Made by a program: the position numbers and the translations under genes
Shown: one piece after another, positions 8,323 to 15,944 of the stretch
Position numbering within the stretch: position 1 is the stretch's first letter
Layout: every line of letters starts with the position of its first letter
From: AA29 sp041481445
GTDB lineage: Bacteria; Acidobacteriota; Vicinamibacteria; Fen-336
Direction of reading: 5' to 3'
Assembly: GCA_041481445.1 (NCBI GenBank)
Contig: JBGPBV010000002.1
Location: 1 to 64,000, forward strand
Length of the DNA: 64,000 nt
The notes under the pieces: model-generated
The model's input: only the letters and a program-made list of their open reading frames with translations
What the model was told of the DNA's origin: nothing
The model's database searches: none

Positions 8323-9426
8323 ATGTCCCGTTCGATCGTGCCCGTGGTGATGGCGGCCGTCATGGCCGTGCCGTGTGTGGCCGGCGCCGGCGGTGTCGAG
8401 GCCAAGGGGAAGCCTCCGGCTCCCGCGCCTGCCTCCTCCCCGTCACCGGCCGCGCCCGCGGACGTGGTCGCGATCATCGCCGGCGAGCCCTTCACCGCGC
8501 GCGACCTCGAGCAGGTGGCGGGCGCGCGGCTGTTCCAGTTGAAGACCCAGCAATACCAGGCTCAGAGGCAGATCCTGGACGAGGAGATCGGCAAGCGCCT
8601 CCTGGAGCGCGAGGCCGCGGCACGGAAGGTCACGGTCGCGGAGCTGCTGAAGCAGGAGGTCGAGGCCAAGGTCAAGCCGGTGACCGCCGAGGAGCAGAAG
8701 GCCTTCTACGACCAGAACAAGGCGCGGATGGGCAACCTGTCGGAAGCGGACGCCCTCAAGCGCATCGAGACCGGCCTCGGGCAGCAGCGCTCGCGCGAGC
8801 GGCAGAACGAGTTCGTGGACTCGTTGCGGGCGAGCGCGAACGTGCGGGTGCTCCTCGATCCGCCGCGCCTCACCATCGAGGCGGGGACCAGTCCCTCCCG
8901 CGGGCCCGCCGACGCGCCCATCCAGATCGTGGAGTTCTCGGACTTCCAGTGCCCGTTCTGCTCGCGGGCCACGGGCACGCTCAAGAAGCTCGAGGACACC
9001 TATCCCGGCAAGATCCGGGTCGTGTACCGGGACTTCCCGCTGGTGTCGATCCATCCCCAGGCGGCCAAGGCGGCGGAGGCGGCCGCCTGCGCGAACGACC
9101 AGGGGAAGTTCTGGGCCATGCACGACGTGCTCTTCGGCCATCAGGACAAGCTCCAGGAGGCGGACCTCAAGAAGAGCGCGGCCGACCTCGGCCTGGAGGC
9201 CACCGCCTTCAACGAGTGCCTGGACTCGGGGAAGCACGCCGCCGACTGGCAGAAGAACGCGGCGGAGGGCGAGAAGTACGGCGTGCAGTCGACGCCCGCC
9301 TTCTTCATCAACGGCCGGATGGTGGTGGGCGCGCAGCCCTACGAGAGCTTCGCCAAGGTCGTGGACGAGGAGCTGGCGCGCTCCGCCCCGGCGCCCGCGC
9401 CTGCGGGCAAGCCCGACTCGCGTTAG
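8323..9426 (+). CDS. SurA-like/DsbA-like thiol oxidoreductase
   Basis: A 367-residue exported protein starting MSRSIVPVVMAAVMAVP, with AGGAGGA 6 nt before the ATG and a TATCCT -10-like element at 8294-8299. After the signal peptide and a Pro/Ala-rich linker comes a helical region (about 45-185) resembling the N-terminal chaperone domain of SurA-type proteins (AIIAGEPFTARDLEQ, EEQKAFYDQNKARMG). A DsbA-type thioredoxin domain follows, with IVEFSDFQCPFCSRATG (active site CPFC), a helical insert and STPAFFINGR (cis-Pro loop). It probably acts on cysteine residues of exported proteins. It overlaps the convergent methyltransferase by 4 bp. Confidence 0.85.
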   Translation: MSRSIVPVVMAAVMAVPCVAGAGGVEAKGKPPAPAPASSPSPAAPADVVAIIAGEPFTARDLEQVAGARLFQLKTQQYQAQRQILDEEIGKRLLEREAAARKVTVAELLKQEVEAKVKPVTAEEQKAFYDQNKARMGNLSEADALKRIETGLGQQRSRERQNEFVDSLRASANVRVLLDPPRLTIEAGTSPSRGPADAPIQIVEFSDFQCPFCSRATGTLKKLEDTYPGKIRVVYRDFPLVSIHPQAAKAAEAAACANDQGKFWAMHDVLFGHQDKLQEADLKKSAADLGLEATAFNECLDSGKHAADWQKNAAEGEKYGVQSTPAFFINGRMVVGAQPYESFAKVVDEELARSAPAPAPAGKPDSR

Positions 9427-10193
9427 CGCCCGGCGGGCAGGAACAGCGAGCGGGCCCCGAGCCGGCCGGGATCGAGCCCGGCCGCGCGCCCGAGCTCGAC
9501 GAGGCTCGCGGGCAGCTCGGCGTCGATCCGCCACTCGTCCTCGCGTCCACCGGCGGCGGTGAACGCCGCCGCCCAGGCGTCCCACCAGGTGAGGGCGCGC
9601 CGCGCCAGGGGCTCGACGACGAGCACGCGCACGCCCCGGGCCGGGGCCTCGCGCACCGCGGCCAGCAGGCGCTCGCGCGCCTTCGGATCCAGCTCGTTGA
9701 CGGTGAACGCGGCCACCACGCCCGCCGGGCGCGTGGGCAGGGGCTCGGAGACGGCGTCTCCCTTGCGCGCGGATCCCTTCAGCCGGAGGCGCGCCAGCGT
9801 CCAGCGCGTCTCCTCGACGGCCCAGCCGTTGCGGTCGATGCCTTCCACCCGCGCGCCGGCCTCGAGCCCCCAGGCCGCTCCCGCCGCGCCCGTCCCGCAG
9901 CCGAGGTCCACGATCGTGCGCGGTCGGCCGGCGGCCGTGCCCAGCGCGCGCACGATCGCGCGGACGAGGAGGAAGTGCGCCGGGCCGTAGTAGAGGGCGA
10001 AGGCGGCGCGCTTGCCGGCGCCGTCGAGGGCGGCCCCCGCGGAGAGCTTCTGGCGGCGCTCCACGTAGAGGGAGGACAGGGCCTGCAGGCCCTTCCGGAT
10101 CTCCGCGAACGTGAGCTCCCGGCGGTGGCGCGCCTGGAGGTCCTCGACCCAGGCCGGGAACCGATCGCTGGCGGGCGGCCCCGGCTCAGGCAC
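9423..10193 (-). CDS. SAM-dependent methyltransferase, substrate unknown
   Basis: A 256-residue cytosolic protein with a class I methyltransferase core: motif I TIVDLGCGTGAAG, motif II GARVEGIDRN and motif IV AAFTVNELD. The N-terminal half (RELTFAEIRKGLQALSSLY, YYGPAHFLLVRAIV) precedes the fold and is reminiscent of Rsm22-like ribosomal methyltransferases, but not closely enough to name it. Its start overlaps the end of yhhQ by 8 bp, so the two are probably cotranscribed. That fits an RNA-modification role but does not prove it. Confidence 0.7.
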   Translation of the reverse strand: MPEPGPPASDRFPAWVEDLQARHRRELTFAEIRKGLQALSSLYVERRQKLSAGAALDGAGKRAAFALYYGPAHFLLVRAIVRALGTAAGRPRTIVDLGCGTGAAGAAWGLEAGARVEGIDRNGWAVEETRWTLARLRLKGSARKGDAVSEPLPTRPAGVVAAFTVNELDPKARERLLAAVREAPARGVRVLVVEPLARRALTWWDAWAAAFTAAGGREDEWRIDAELPASLVELGRAAGLDPGRLGARSLFLPAGR

Positions 10194-10926
10194 TCAGGGA
10201 GAACGGCGTGAAGTCGGTGTCGCGGTCGTAGTAGTCCTCGTGCTCGGCGCGCTTGAGGGCGTTCACGATGCGGTACGTCACCGGCGTCATCACGGCTTCC
10301 CAGCCGACCTTGAGCACGTAGTTGCTCATCAGGACGCGCACGACCAGCTCGTTTGGCCAGACGCCCAGGAACGCGAGGGGATAGAAGATCAGCGAGTCCA
10401 CGGCCTCGCCGGCGATCGTGGAGCCGATCGTGCGCATCCAGAGGAAGCGGCCCTCGGTGACGATCTTCATCTTGGCCAGCACGTAGGAGTTCGTGAACTC
10501 GCCGCAGAAGTACGCGATGAGCGAGGCGGCCACGATGCGCCACGTGGAGCCGAACACGGTCTCGAAGGCGGCCTGGTGCGGCCAGCCCGGCGCGGGCGGG
10601 AAGGCGAGCACGGCCCAGGCCATGAAGGAGGCGAACACCTCCGCGCCGAAGCCCGCCCACACGACCTTGCGGGCCCGCGCGTAGCCGTAGACCTCGGTCA
10701 GGACGTCGCCGAACACGTAGCTGATGGGGAAGAAGAGGACGCCCGCCCCGAACGCGATGCCGTGGATCTCGGCGACCTTCGAGGCGCCGATCAGGTTCGC
10801 GCAGAGGAGCACGGTCACGAAGGCCGCCATCACGAGGTCGTAGTACCGGTAGGCGCGGCGGGGACCCGGCGCGCGCGCCGGATCCACGTGGGCGGTCACG
10901 GACTCGACCTGGGCGGAGGTGGACAT
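10186..10926 (-). CDS. yhhQ: Queuosine precursor transporter YhhQ (VUT family)
   Basis: A 246-residue protein with about six helices. Conserved VUT/YhhQ features include AFVTVLLCANLIGASKV, FFPISYVFGDVLTEVYGY, the FCGEFTNSYVLAKMK loop and GSTIAGEAVDSLIFYPLAF. YhhQ imports preQ0/preQ1 for tRNA queuosine synthesis. The ATG at 10926 is preferred over one six codons upstream because the predicted promoter places transcription 3 nt before it. The next gene, a methyltransferase, overlaps its end. Confidence 0.9.
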   Translation of the reverse strand: MSTSAQVESVTAHVDPARAPGPRRAYRYYDLVMAAFVTVLLCANLIGASKVAEIHGIAFGAGVLFFPISYVFGDVLTEVYGYARARKVVWAGFGAEVFASFMAWAVLAFPPAPGWPHQAAFETVFGSTWRIVAASLIAYFCGEFTNSYVLAKMKIVTEGRFLWMRTIGSTIAGEAVDSLIFYPLAFLGVWPNELVVRVLMSNYVLKVGWEAVMTPVTYRIVNALKRAEHEDYYDRDTDFTPFSLSA

Positions 10927-10935
10927 GGATCCGCG

Positions 10936-10964
10936 ATGGTACAAGAGTTCCCGGTTGTTTCACC
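10936..10964 (-). promoter_or_regulatory. Promoter of yhhQ, almost no leader
   Basis: On the minus strand a GTGAAA-like -35 lies 17 bp before TACCAT (10941 to 10936). Predicted transcription start is about 3 nt before the ATG at 10926. No ribosome site is visible. Confidence 0.45.
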
Positions 10965-11036
10965 GTCATCCGTCCCAGACGGATAGGCCGGGGCGCCATC
11001 GCGAGCGGGGGGAGCGCCGGGTGCAGCGTCGGCAGG

Positions 11037-11100
11037 TGGTGGGCGCTAGAGGATTCGAACCTCTGACTTCCACCGTGTGAAGGTGATCGGACGCCCTGCG
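11037..11100 (-). pseudogene. 3' part of tRNA-Val(CAC), probable attachment-site copy
   Basis: From the 3' CCA (11037-11039) the acceptor strand, T arm (AGAGG stem, TTCGAAT loop, CCTCT) and anticodon arm with CAC in a TTCACAC loop are intact. The D arm is missing: a 5' acceptor-like GGGCG runs almost straight into the anticodon stem. Acceptor and anticodon portions match the intact tRNA-Val at 42718-42792. The T stem differs by paired changes, so the two are related but not a simple copy. Phage-type integrases use such 3' tRNA segments as attachment sites. Confidence 0.65.
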
Positions 11101-11102
11101 CT

Positions 11103-11384
11103 TCCCTTCACCACTCAGCGAACTCCACTGCAAGTCGCGAAATCGCCAGCAAGTATTGGGTCGAGACGTCGTTCCGCTCGGTTTCGGGAGGTCGCGAAGG
11201 AGTTCGCCTCCTATTCCGTATCCACGACATCCGCCGCACGATGGCGACAAAGGTGGGCGCGCGCGGCATCACGGACGACATCGTGGGAACTCGGTCGGTA
11301 GGTAAAGGACCCTCAACCGCGGGCCTCGCGGGCTCCTCAGGGGAGGGGAGACGGCGAAGGCGTCAGGTGAAGCGTGACTAACGT
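11103..11384 (+). pseudogene. Tyrosine recombinase (integrase) C-terminal remnant
   Basis: A frame open from at least 11103 to TAA 11382-11384 encodes ...LLFRIHDIRRTMATKVGARG ITDDIVG..., then low-complexity sequence. HDIRRTMATK followed by a short helix resembles box II (HxxR) of phage-type integrases, usually H-D-L-R-R/H-T-x-A-T. The catalytic tyrosine region is missing, there is no start codon, and upstream sequence is not recognisable. It sits less than 20 bp from the tRNA-Val fragment, where an integrase gene is expected. The call rests on one motif. Confidence 0.4.
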
Positions 11385-11435
11385 GTAACATTGGACCTGG
11401 CAGGGGCGGGGCGACGGACTGAGGTTTGATCGGGG

Positions 11436-12533
11436 TCAGTTGCGGCGAGCCGCGCGGAACGCAAACTTGTCGATGCCGAGCCGTCGAATGCGAAAGTCGA
11501 GGGTGCTCGGCGCCACCCCGAGCGACGCCGCGGCACCGTCAAGCCCGTATACGCGACCTCGAGCGGCTCGCAGCGCCGCCTCGATGCTCTGTCGCTCGTC
11601 CGTCGGTTCGGCGTCGCTCCGCGCAGTCGCGGAGCCGGGCAGCTCGAAATCGGCAAGCTCGAGGACCTCGCCGCAGGCGAGGATCACCGCCCGCTCCACC
11701 AGGTTCTGCAGCTCACGGATGTTGCCGGGCCAGGGGTAGGCCACGAGAGCCTCCATCGCGCTCGGGCTGACGCCACGGATCCGCTTCCCGAGCTTCGGCG
11801 CGTACTGTCGCGCATAGTGTCCGGCGATCAAGGCGACGTCGCCCTTTCGCTCGCGCAGCGAAGGCATGGCGACCGGGAACACGTTCAGGCGGAACAGGAG
11901 GTCGCTGCGGAAGCGTCCCTCGCGCACCGCCTCGTCGAGGTCGCAGTTGGTGGCGGCGACCACGCGCACGTCGGTCTTCAGCGTCTCGGTGCCGCCCACG
12001 CGCTCGAACTCGCCCTCCTGGAGCACGCGGAGGAGCGCGACCTGTAGCGCCAGCGGCAGCTCGCCGACCTCGTCGAGGAAGATTGTTCCCCCGTTGGCGA
12101 GCTCGAAGCGACCCTTGCGCCGCTCCAGGGCCCCCGTGAAAGAGCCCCGCTCATGGCCGAACAGCTCGGAGGCCACCACGCCCTCGGCCAACGCGCCGCA
12201 GTTCACCCTCACGAAAGGCCGCTTCGCGCGCGGCGATCCGGCGTGGATCGCGCGCGCGACCAGCTCCTTGCCGGTCCCGGTCTCGCCCGTCACGAGCACG
12301 GTGGCCCCAGTGGGGGCGACACGAGCCACGCGGTCGAGCACGCGTCGTATGACCGGCGACTCGCCGACCATGCCGAACGTGGCGCCGCTGGAGGCGATCA
12401 CGTCCGCGCCGCCGGTCCCTCCGCTCGACTCTCCGAACATGGGCGTGAGCGCGGAGACACCCGCGTGCGGGTGATGTCCGACCGGCTGCCCGCTCGATTC
12501 GAAGTCGTCGAGAACTGCGATTGCCGTCGACAT
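11436..12533 (-). CDS. Sigma54 enhancer-binding protein without sensor domain
   Basis: A 365-residue bacterial enhancer-binding protein. The ATG at 12533 has AGGAG 8 nt upstream. About 55 N-terminal residues are low-complexity with no receiver, GAF or PAS domain. The AAA+ domain follows, with Walker A GETGTGKE (83-90), the sigma54-contact loop GSFTGA (130-135; Ser replaces the usual Ala), Walker B GGTIFLDEV, and sensor II NIRELQN. A Fis-type helix-turn-helix at the end (ASLGVAPSTLDFRIRRLGI) should bind DNA. It is divergent from the Omp85/MCE operon, with a palindrome and a -24/-12 promoter between them, so that operon is its likely target. A close paralogue lies at 37.5-39.1 kb. Confidence 0.9.
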   Translation of the reverse strand: MSTAIAVLDDFESSGQPVGHHPHAGVSALTPMFGESSGGTGGADVIASSGATFGMVGESPVIRRVLDRVARVAPTGATVLVTGETGTGKELVARAIHAGSPRAKRPFVRVNCGALAEGVVASELFGHERGSFTGALERRKGRFELANGGTIFLDEVGELPLALQVALLRVLQEGEFERVGGTETLKTDVRVVAATNCDLDEAVREGRFRSDLLFRLNVFPVAMPSLRERKGDVALIAGHYARQYAPKLGKRIRGVSPSAMEALVAYPWPGNIRELQNLVERAVILACGEVLELADFELPGSATARSDAEPTDERQSIEAALRAARGRVYGLDGAAASLGVAPSTLDFRIRRLGIDKFAFRAARRN

Positions 12534-12919
12534 GGCGCGTCTCCTTTTGTGCGATGCGATGCGCGCATTGTGGGACTCCGCAGATCGGCGGGACAACCTC
12601 CTCTCGGGCCGCGCAGAGCACTCGTTCGGTCGTCGCGCGAACTCCTTCCAGCGGGGGCGGCCGACTCTTCCGGGGTACCGCACCTGACTCGTTCGGGTCG
12701 CGGCCGGATTGGCCGCCGCCGGCGCGGCGCCGGGCGCGCCTCGCGCCAGCGGCGAGGCGCCGCTACCTCTCGATGACGCCGTGCGTCGACCGCGAATCAT
12801 CGCCCGCGTGCGCGCGATCGTGCGTGCGCCCACGGCCGCCGGGAGCGTTCACCGAGCGCGCGCCTGGCCGTGGGCGTCGCAGCGTCGATGGCCCAGGAGC
12901 GTGCGGCGAGCGCGGGCCG
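12534..12919. other. Non-coding stretch upstream of the enhancer-binding protein gene
   Basis: No gene is recognised in this stretch. It contains a 22-bp element (12684-12705, with GACTC...GGGTC arms) that recurs at 22573-22594. Open frames here lack ribosome sites and family features. Confidence 0.5.
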
Positions 12920-12939
12920 CCGTTGGGGATCCACAACGG
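12920..12939. promoter_or_regulatory. Probable upstream activator site for a sigma54 activator
   Basis: Perfect inverted repeat CCGTTG (12920-12925), 8-bp spacer, CAACGG (12934-12939). Its centre is 92.5 bp before the GG of the -24 element at 13022-13023. A related site lies at the same distance before the -24/-12 promoter at 39292. Confidence 0.55.
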
Positions 12940-13020
12940 CGACACGTCCCCAGCGACGTTCAACGGTAGCTCGCTCGCGTTGCGGCGCCGACTTGCGCGA
13001 CACGCGCACTCCGAAATGAG

Positions 13021-13036
13021 TGGCACGCGCCCTGCA
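13021..13036 (+). promoter_or_regulatory. Sigma54 (-24/-12) promoter of the Omp85/MCE operon
   Basis: TGGCACG at 13021-13027, four bases, then CTGCA at 13032-13036. The consensus is TGGCACG-N4-TTGCW, so 15 of the 16 defined or spaced positions agree. Predicted transcription start is near 13047. An enhancer-binding protein gene is divergently encoded. Confidence 0.7.
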
Positions 13037-13049
13037 CAACGGCCCGCTC

Positions 13050-13295
13050 ATGCGTCACCACCGACTCAGCGTCGTTCCGACATCCACTGCCTGGCCGACT
13101 GCGTTGCGCGGGAAATCGGCGCGGGCATCACGGCCGGCGCTCGCTGACGCGCTGCTCACGATGCTCGTCGCGTTTCCCGAGGACGCCCGGCTGGTCGGAC
13201 TGATCCTCGGCGGTGTCGTCGTCCTCTTCGATTCCATCCACCGGGACGACGCGGGCGACGTCTACGGCATGCCCAGTCGTTTTCTCGGTCATTAG
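13050..13295 (+). CDS. Possible small protein in the operon leader
   Basis: An 81-codon frame starts about 3 nt after the predicted sigma54 transcription start and ends 13 bp before the Omp85-fusion gene. Its second half has the strong G/C bias in third codon positions expected of coding DNA here. It reads ...LLTMLVAFPEDARLVGLILG GVVVLFDSI..., a possible single hydrophobic segment, and then a polar tail. An ATG at 13161 is an alternative start. No family is recognised and it may be only a 5' leader. Confidence 0.3.
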   Translation: MRHHRLSVVPTSTAWPTALRGKSARASRPALADALLTMLVAFPEDARLVGLILGGVVVLFDSIHRDDAGDVYGMPSRFLGH

Positions 13296-13308
13296 CGAGG
13301 CGAGTTCC

Positions 13309-15936
13309 ATGAGCTCCACCAAACACACCGTCGTCGCGACCTGCGCTGTCGCCGCCGTGCTGCTCGGTTGTCTCGCAAGCAGCGTCACCGCCGCGAGCAC
13401 GGATGAGGAGGCGGGCACGGCCGCGGGCACCGCATCGGGTCGAACGGTGGTCATCGGTCCCCAGTACCGCGCGGGAGCGTTGCACCGATGGCTCTGGGGC
13501 TCGGACTACCGGGACCTCTATGCCACGCCGGTGAAGCTCCCCGTCCTCGACCTCCGCACCTACGCCGGCGGGCTCACGCCCACCAAAGGAGTGGGACACG
13601 GCCAGACGCAGGGGCTCGCGCTGCGCGGCGCGGACGGGAAGTGCTACACGTTCCGTCCCATCATCAAGGACCCGACGAACCACCTTCCGGTGGACCTCCG
13701 CGAGACGCTCGCGCGCCGCGTGCTCATCGACCAGATGTCGTCCGGACATCCCGCGGCCCATGTCGTGGCTCCGGGGCTGCTCCAGCCCACTGGCATCCTC
13801 CACAACACGCCGCAGCTCGTGGTCATGCCGGACGACCCCGCACTCGGTGAGTTCCGGCAGTCGTTCGCGAACGCCGTGGGGGACATCGAAGAGTGGGGCG
13901 GCACGCCGGACTTCGGCGGAACGACGGAGACGATCGACGGTGAAGAGCTGTGGAAGCGTCTGCGCGAGAGTCCCGAGGTCCGCGTGGACTCGCGCGCGTA
14001 CCTGAAGTCGCGCCTGCTCGATCAGCTCATGGGCGACTGGGATCGCAACCGCGGGCAGTTCCGCTGGGGCAAGGTGGCGGGCAAGGAGCGGTGGCAGCCG
14101 ATCCCCGAGGACCGCGACCAGGCCCTCGCGCGCTTCGAGGGCGTCTTCACCTGGTTCCTGCGGCCGCAGCTCCCCCTGCTCGTGAAGTTCGGGCCCGGGT
14201 ATTCCCGCCAGGCCGGCCTCACGTACGACGGCTGGGACATGGACAAGAGGATCCTCGCCGACCTGGAACGGCGGGCGTGGGACGAGACCGCGAGGGAGTT
14301 GCAGGCGGAGCTGACGGACGACGTGATCACGGCGGCCGTGCGGCGAGAGCCACCGGCATTCTACGCGAAGGACGGCGCGCGCACGATCGCGGCCCTGGAG
14401 ACCCGGCGCGCCGGTCTGCCCGAACAGGCGCGTCGCTTCTACGAGTACATCAACAAGAACGTCGACGTGTTCCTGACCGACGCCCACGAGCTCGTCCAGG
14501 CCCGCCGTTTCGACAATGGCGACCTCGAGCTGAGCGTGCGCACCGCTTCCGTGGTGGGCGAGCCGCTGGGTCAGCCGTACTTCCAGCGCCGGTTCGAGGC
14601 GGCGGTCACCAGCGAAGTCCGTGTCTATCTCTACGGTGGCAACGACAAGGTGGTGGTCACGGGCGGCCGTCATGACGGCGTCCGGTTGCGCGCCATCGCT
14701 GGCGACGGCGTGGACGTGCTCGACGACTCGGCCGGCGGAGGCACGCACTTCGCGGCCGCCGAGGGTAACCAGGAGAGCCATTACCGCGTGGTGCCGGGAC
14801 CCGGCACCGACTGGGACCGCCGGCCGTACACGCCGCCGCCGCCCGACAAGCGGGCCGACTGGATCCCGGCGCGTGACTGGGGCCGGGTGTCGGGCCCGCT
14901 GCTGCTCGCCTCCTACGGCACCGACTACGGCGCGCTGCTTGGCGGCTCGTTCAACACCGTCGGCTACGGCTTCCGCAAGGATCCCTGGGCGGACAAGCAG
15001 AGCCTGCGGCTCGTCTATTCGACGAAGGAGAAGGGCGTTCGGGGTACCTATCTGGGGCAGTTCCGATTCGAGAACTCGCCCCTGCGGCTGGGCGTGGCCG
15101 CGCTCGGCTCCGGGATCGAGGTCTCACGCTTCTATGGCTCCGGCAACGGTACGACCATCGAGGGGGACCAGGACACCTACAAGGTGGAGCAGGACCGCTT
15201 CGAGGTGGAGCCGGCCATCATCTACGGGTTCGGTGACAACTTCGATCTCTCCCTCGGGTTCAACGTCAAGTACGACAAGACGGAGCCGCGCGACAATCCG
15301 CTGCTGCAGTCCCAACCCTTCTACGGCGAGGGAGACTTCACGCAGCTCGGCGTCTCCGCGCGCTTTCGCTTCGACGGGACCGACCACCGGGCGCTCCCGC
15401 GCAAGGGCGTGCTCGTCACCGGGACGGGCCGGCTCTACCCCGCCATCGCGGACGTCACGCAAACCTTCGGCGAGGCGCACGGGGACGTCCGCGCATACCT
15501 GTCGACGGGCCACGACAGAGGCCTCACGCTGGCCACGAGGGTAGGAGGCCAGAAGGTTTTCGGTACCCATCCCTTCTTCGAGTCGGCGTTCATCGGAGGC
15601 AAGACGCCGCTGAGCTTGTTCGAGCCGGGAGGCGTGTCGTCGGTGCGCGGACTCCCCGCGCAGCGTTATGCCGGAGACGCGAGCGCGTCCGGCAGCGTCG
15701 ACGTCTATCTGCCCATCATGAGGGCCTTCCTGCTCGTGCCCGGACATATCGGCTTGATGGGCTTCTATGACGTCGGGCGCGTGTTCCTGGACGGCGAGAG
15801 CGCGGACCAGTGGCACCACGGCGCGGGCGGCGGCCTGTTCTTCACCACGCCCGGCCGCCACAGCTTGATGAGTGTGCAGGTGGCGCGAAGCGAGCGCAGC
15901 ACCGCGGTCTACGTCCGCGGCGGTCTGGTGTTCTAG
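13309..15936 (+). CDS. Exported kinase-like domain fused to an Omp85/BamA-type barrel
   Basis: An 875-residue protein. An N-terminal signal sequence includes VLLGC at 17-21, so it could be a lipoprotein. Residues about 80-330 have an arrangement seen in HipA/CotH/Fam20-like kinases: a candidate ATP lysine in TFRPIIKD (K120), LDQLMGDWDRNRGQFRW (238-253, catalytic-Asp-type motif) and PIPEDRDQAL (264-273, metal-Asp-type motif). Residues about 560-875 look like an Omp85 surface-antigen barrel (SVRGLPAQRY; FYDVGRVF; final strand ending in F). POTRA domains are not evident. It heads the sigma54-controlled operon. Kinase activity is inference from motif spacing only. Confidence 0.75.
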   Translation: MSSTKHTVVATCAVAAVLLGCLASSVTAASTDEEAGTAAGTASGRTVVIGPQYRAGALHRWLWGSDYRDLYATPVKLPVLDLRTYAGGLTPTKGVGHGQTQGLALRGADGKCYTFRPIIKDPTNHLPVDLRETLARRVLIDQMSSGHPAAHVVAPGLLQPTGILHNTPQLVVMPDDPALGEFRQSFANAVGDIEEWGGTPDFGGTTETIDGEELWKRLRESPEVRVDSRAYLKSRLLDQLMGDWDRNRGQFRWGKVAGKERWQPIPEDRDQALARFEGVFTWFLRPQLPLLVKFGPGYSRQAGLTYDGWDMDKRILADLERRAWDETARELQAELTDDVITAAVRREPPAFYAKDGARTIAALETRRAGLPEQARRFYEYINKNVDVFLTDAHELVQARRFDNGDLELSVRTASVVGEPLGQPYFQRRFEAAVTSEVRVYLYGGNDKVVVTGGRHDGVRLRAIAGDGVDVLDDSAGGGTHFAAAEGNQESHYRVVPGPGTDWDRRPYTPPPPDKRADWIPARDWGRVSGPLLLASYGTDYGALLGGSFNTVGYGFRKDPWADKQSLRLVYSTKEKGVRGTYLGQFRFENSPLRLGVAALGSGIEVSRFYGSGNGTTIEGDQDTYKVEQDRFEVEPAIIYGFGDNFDLSLGFNVKYDKTEPRDNPLLQSQPFYGEGDFTQLGVSARFRFDGTDHRALPRKGVLVTGTGRLYPAIADVTQTFGEAHGDVRAYLSTGHDRGLTLATRVGGQKVFGTHPFFESAFIGGKTPLSLFEPGGVSSVRGLPAQRYAGDASASGSVDVYLPIMRAFLLVPGHIGLMGFYDVGRVFLDGESADQWHHGAGGGLFFTTPGRHSLMSVQVARSERSTAVYVRGGLVF

Positions 15937-15944
15937 GACGCGCC

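Noticed and set aside
11037..11100. Functional D-armless tRNA-Val
   Set aside because: Bacterial elongator tRNAs need a D arm, and an intact tRNA-Val(CAC) is present at 42718, so this copy is not needed.
13309..15936. HipA toxin
   Set aside because: The kinase-like motifs sit in an exported protein with an Omp85 barrel and no HipB-type antitoxin, so a toxin role is unlikely.
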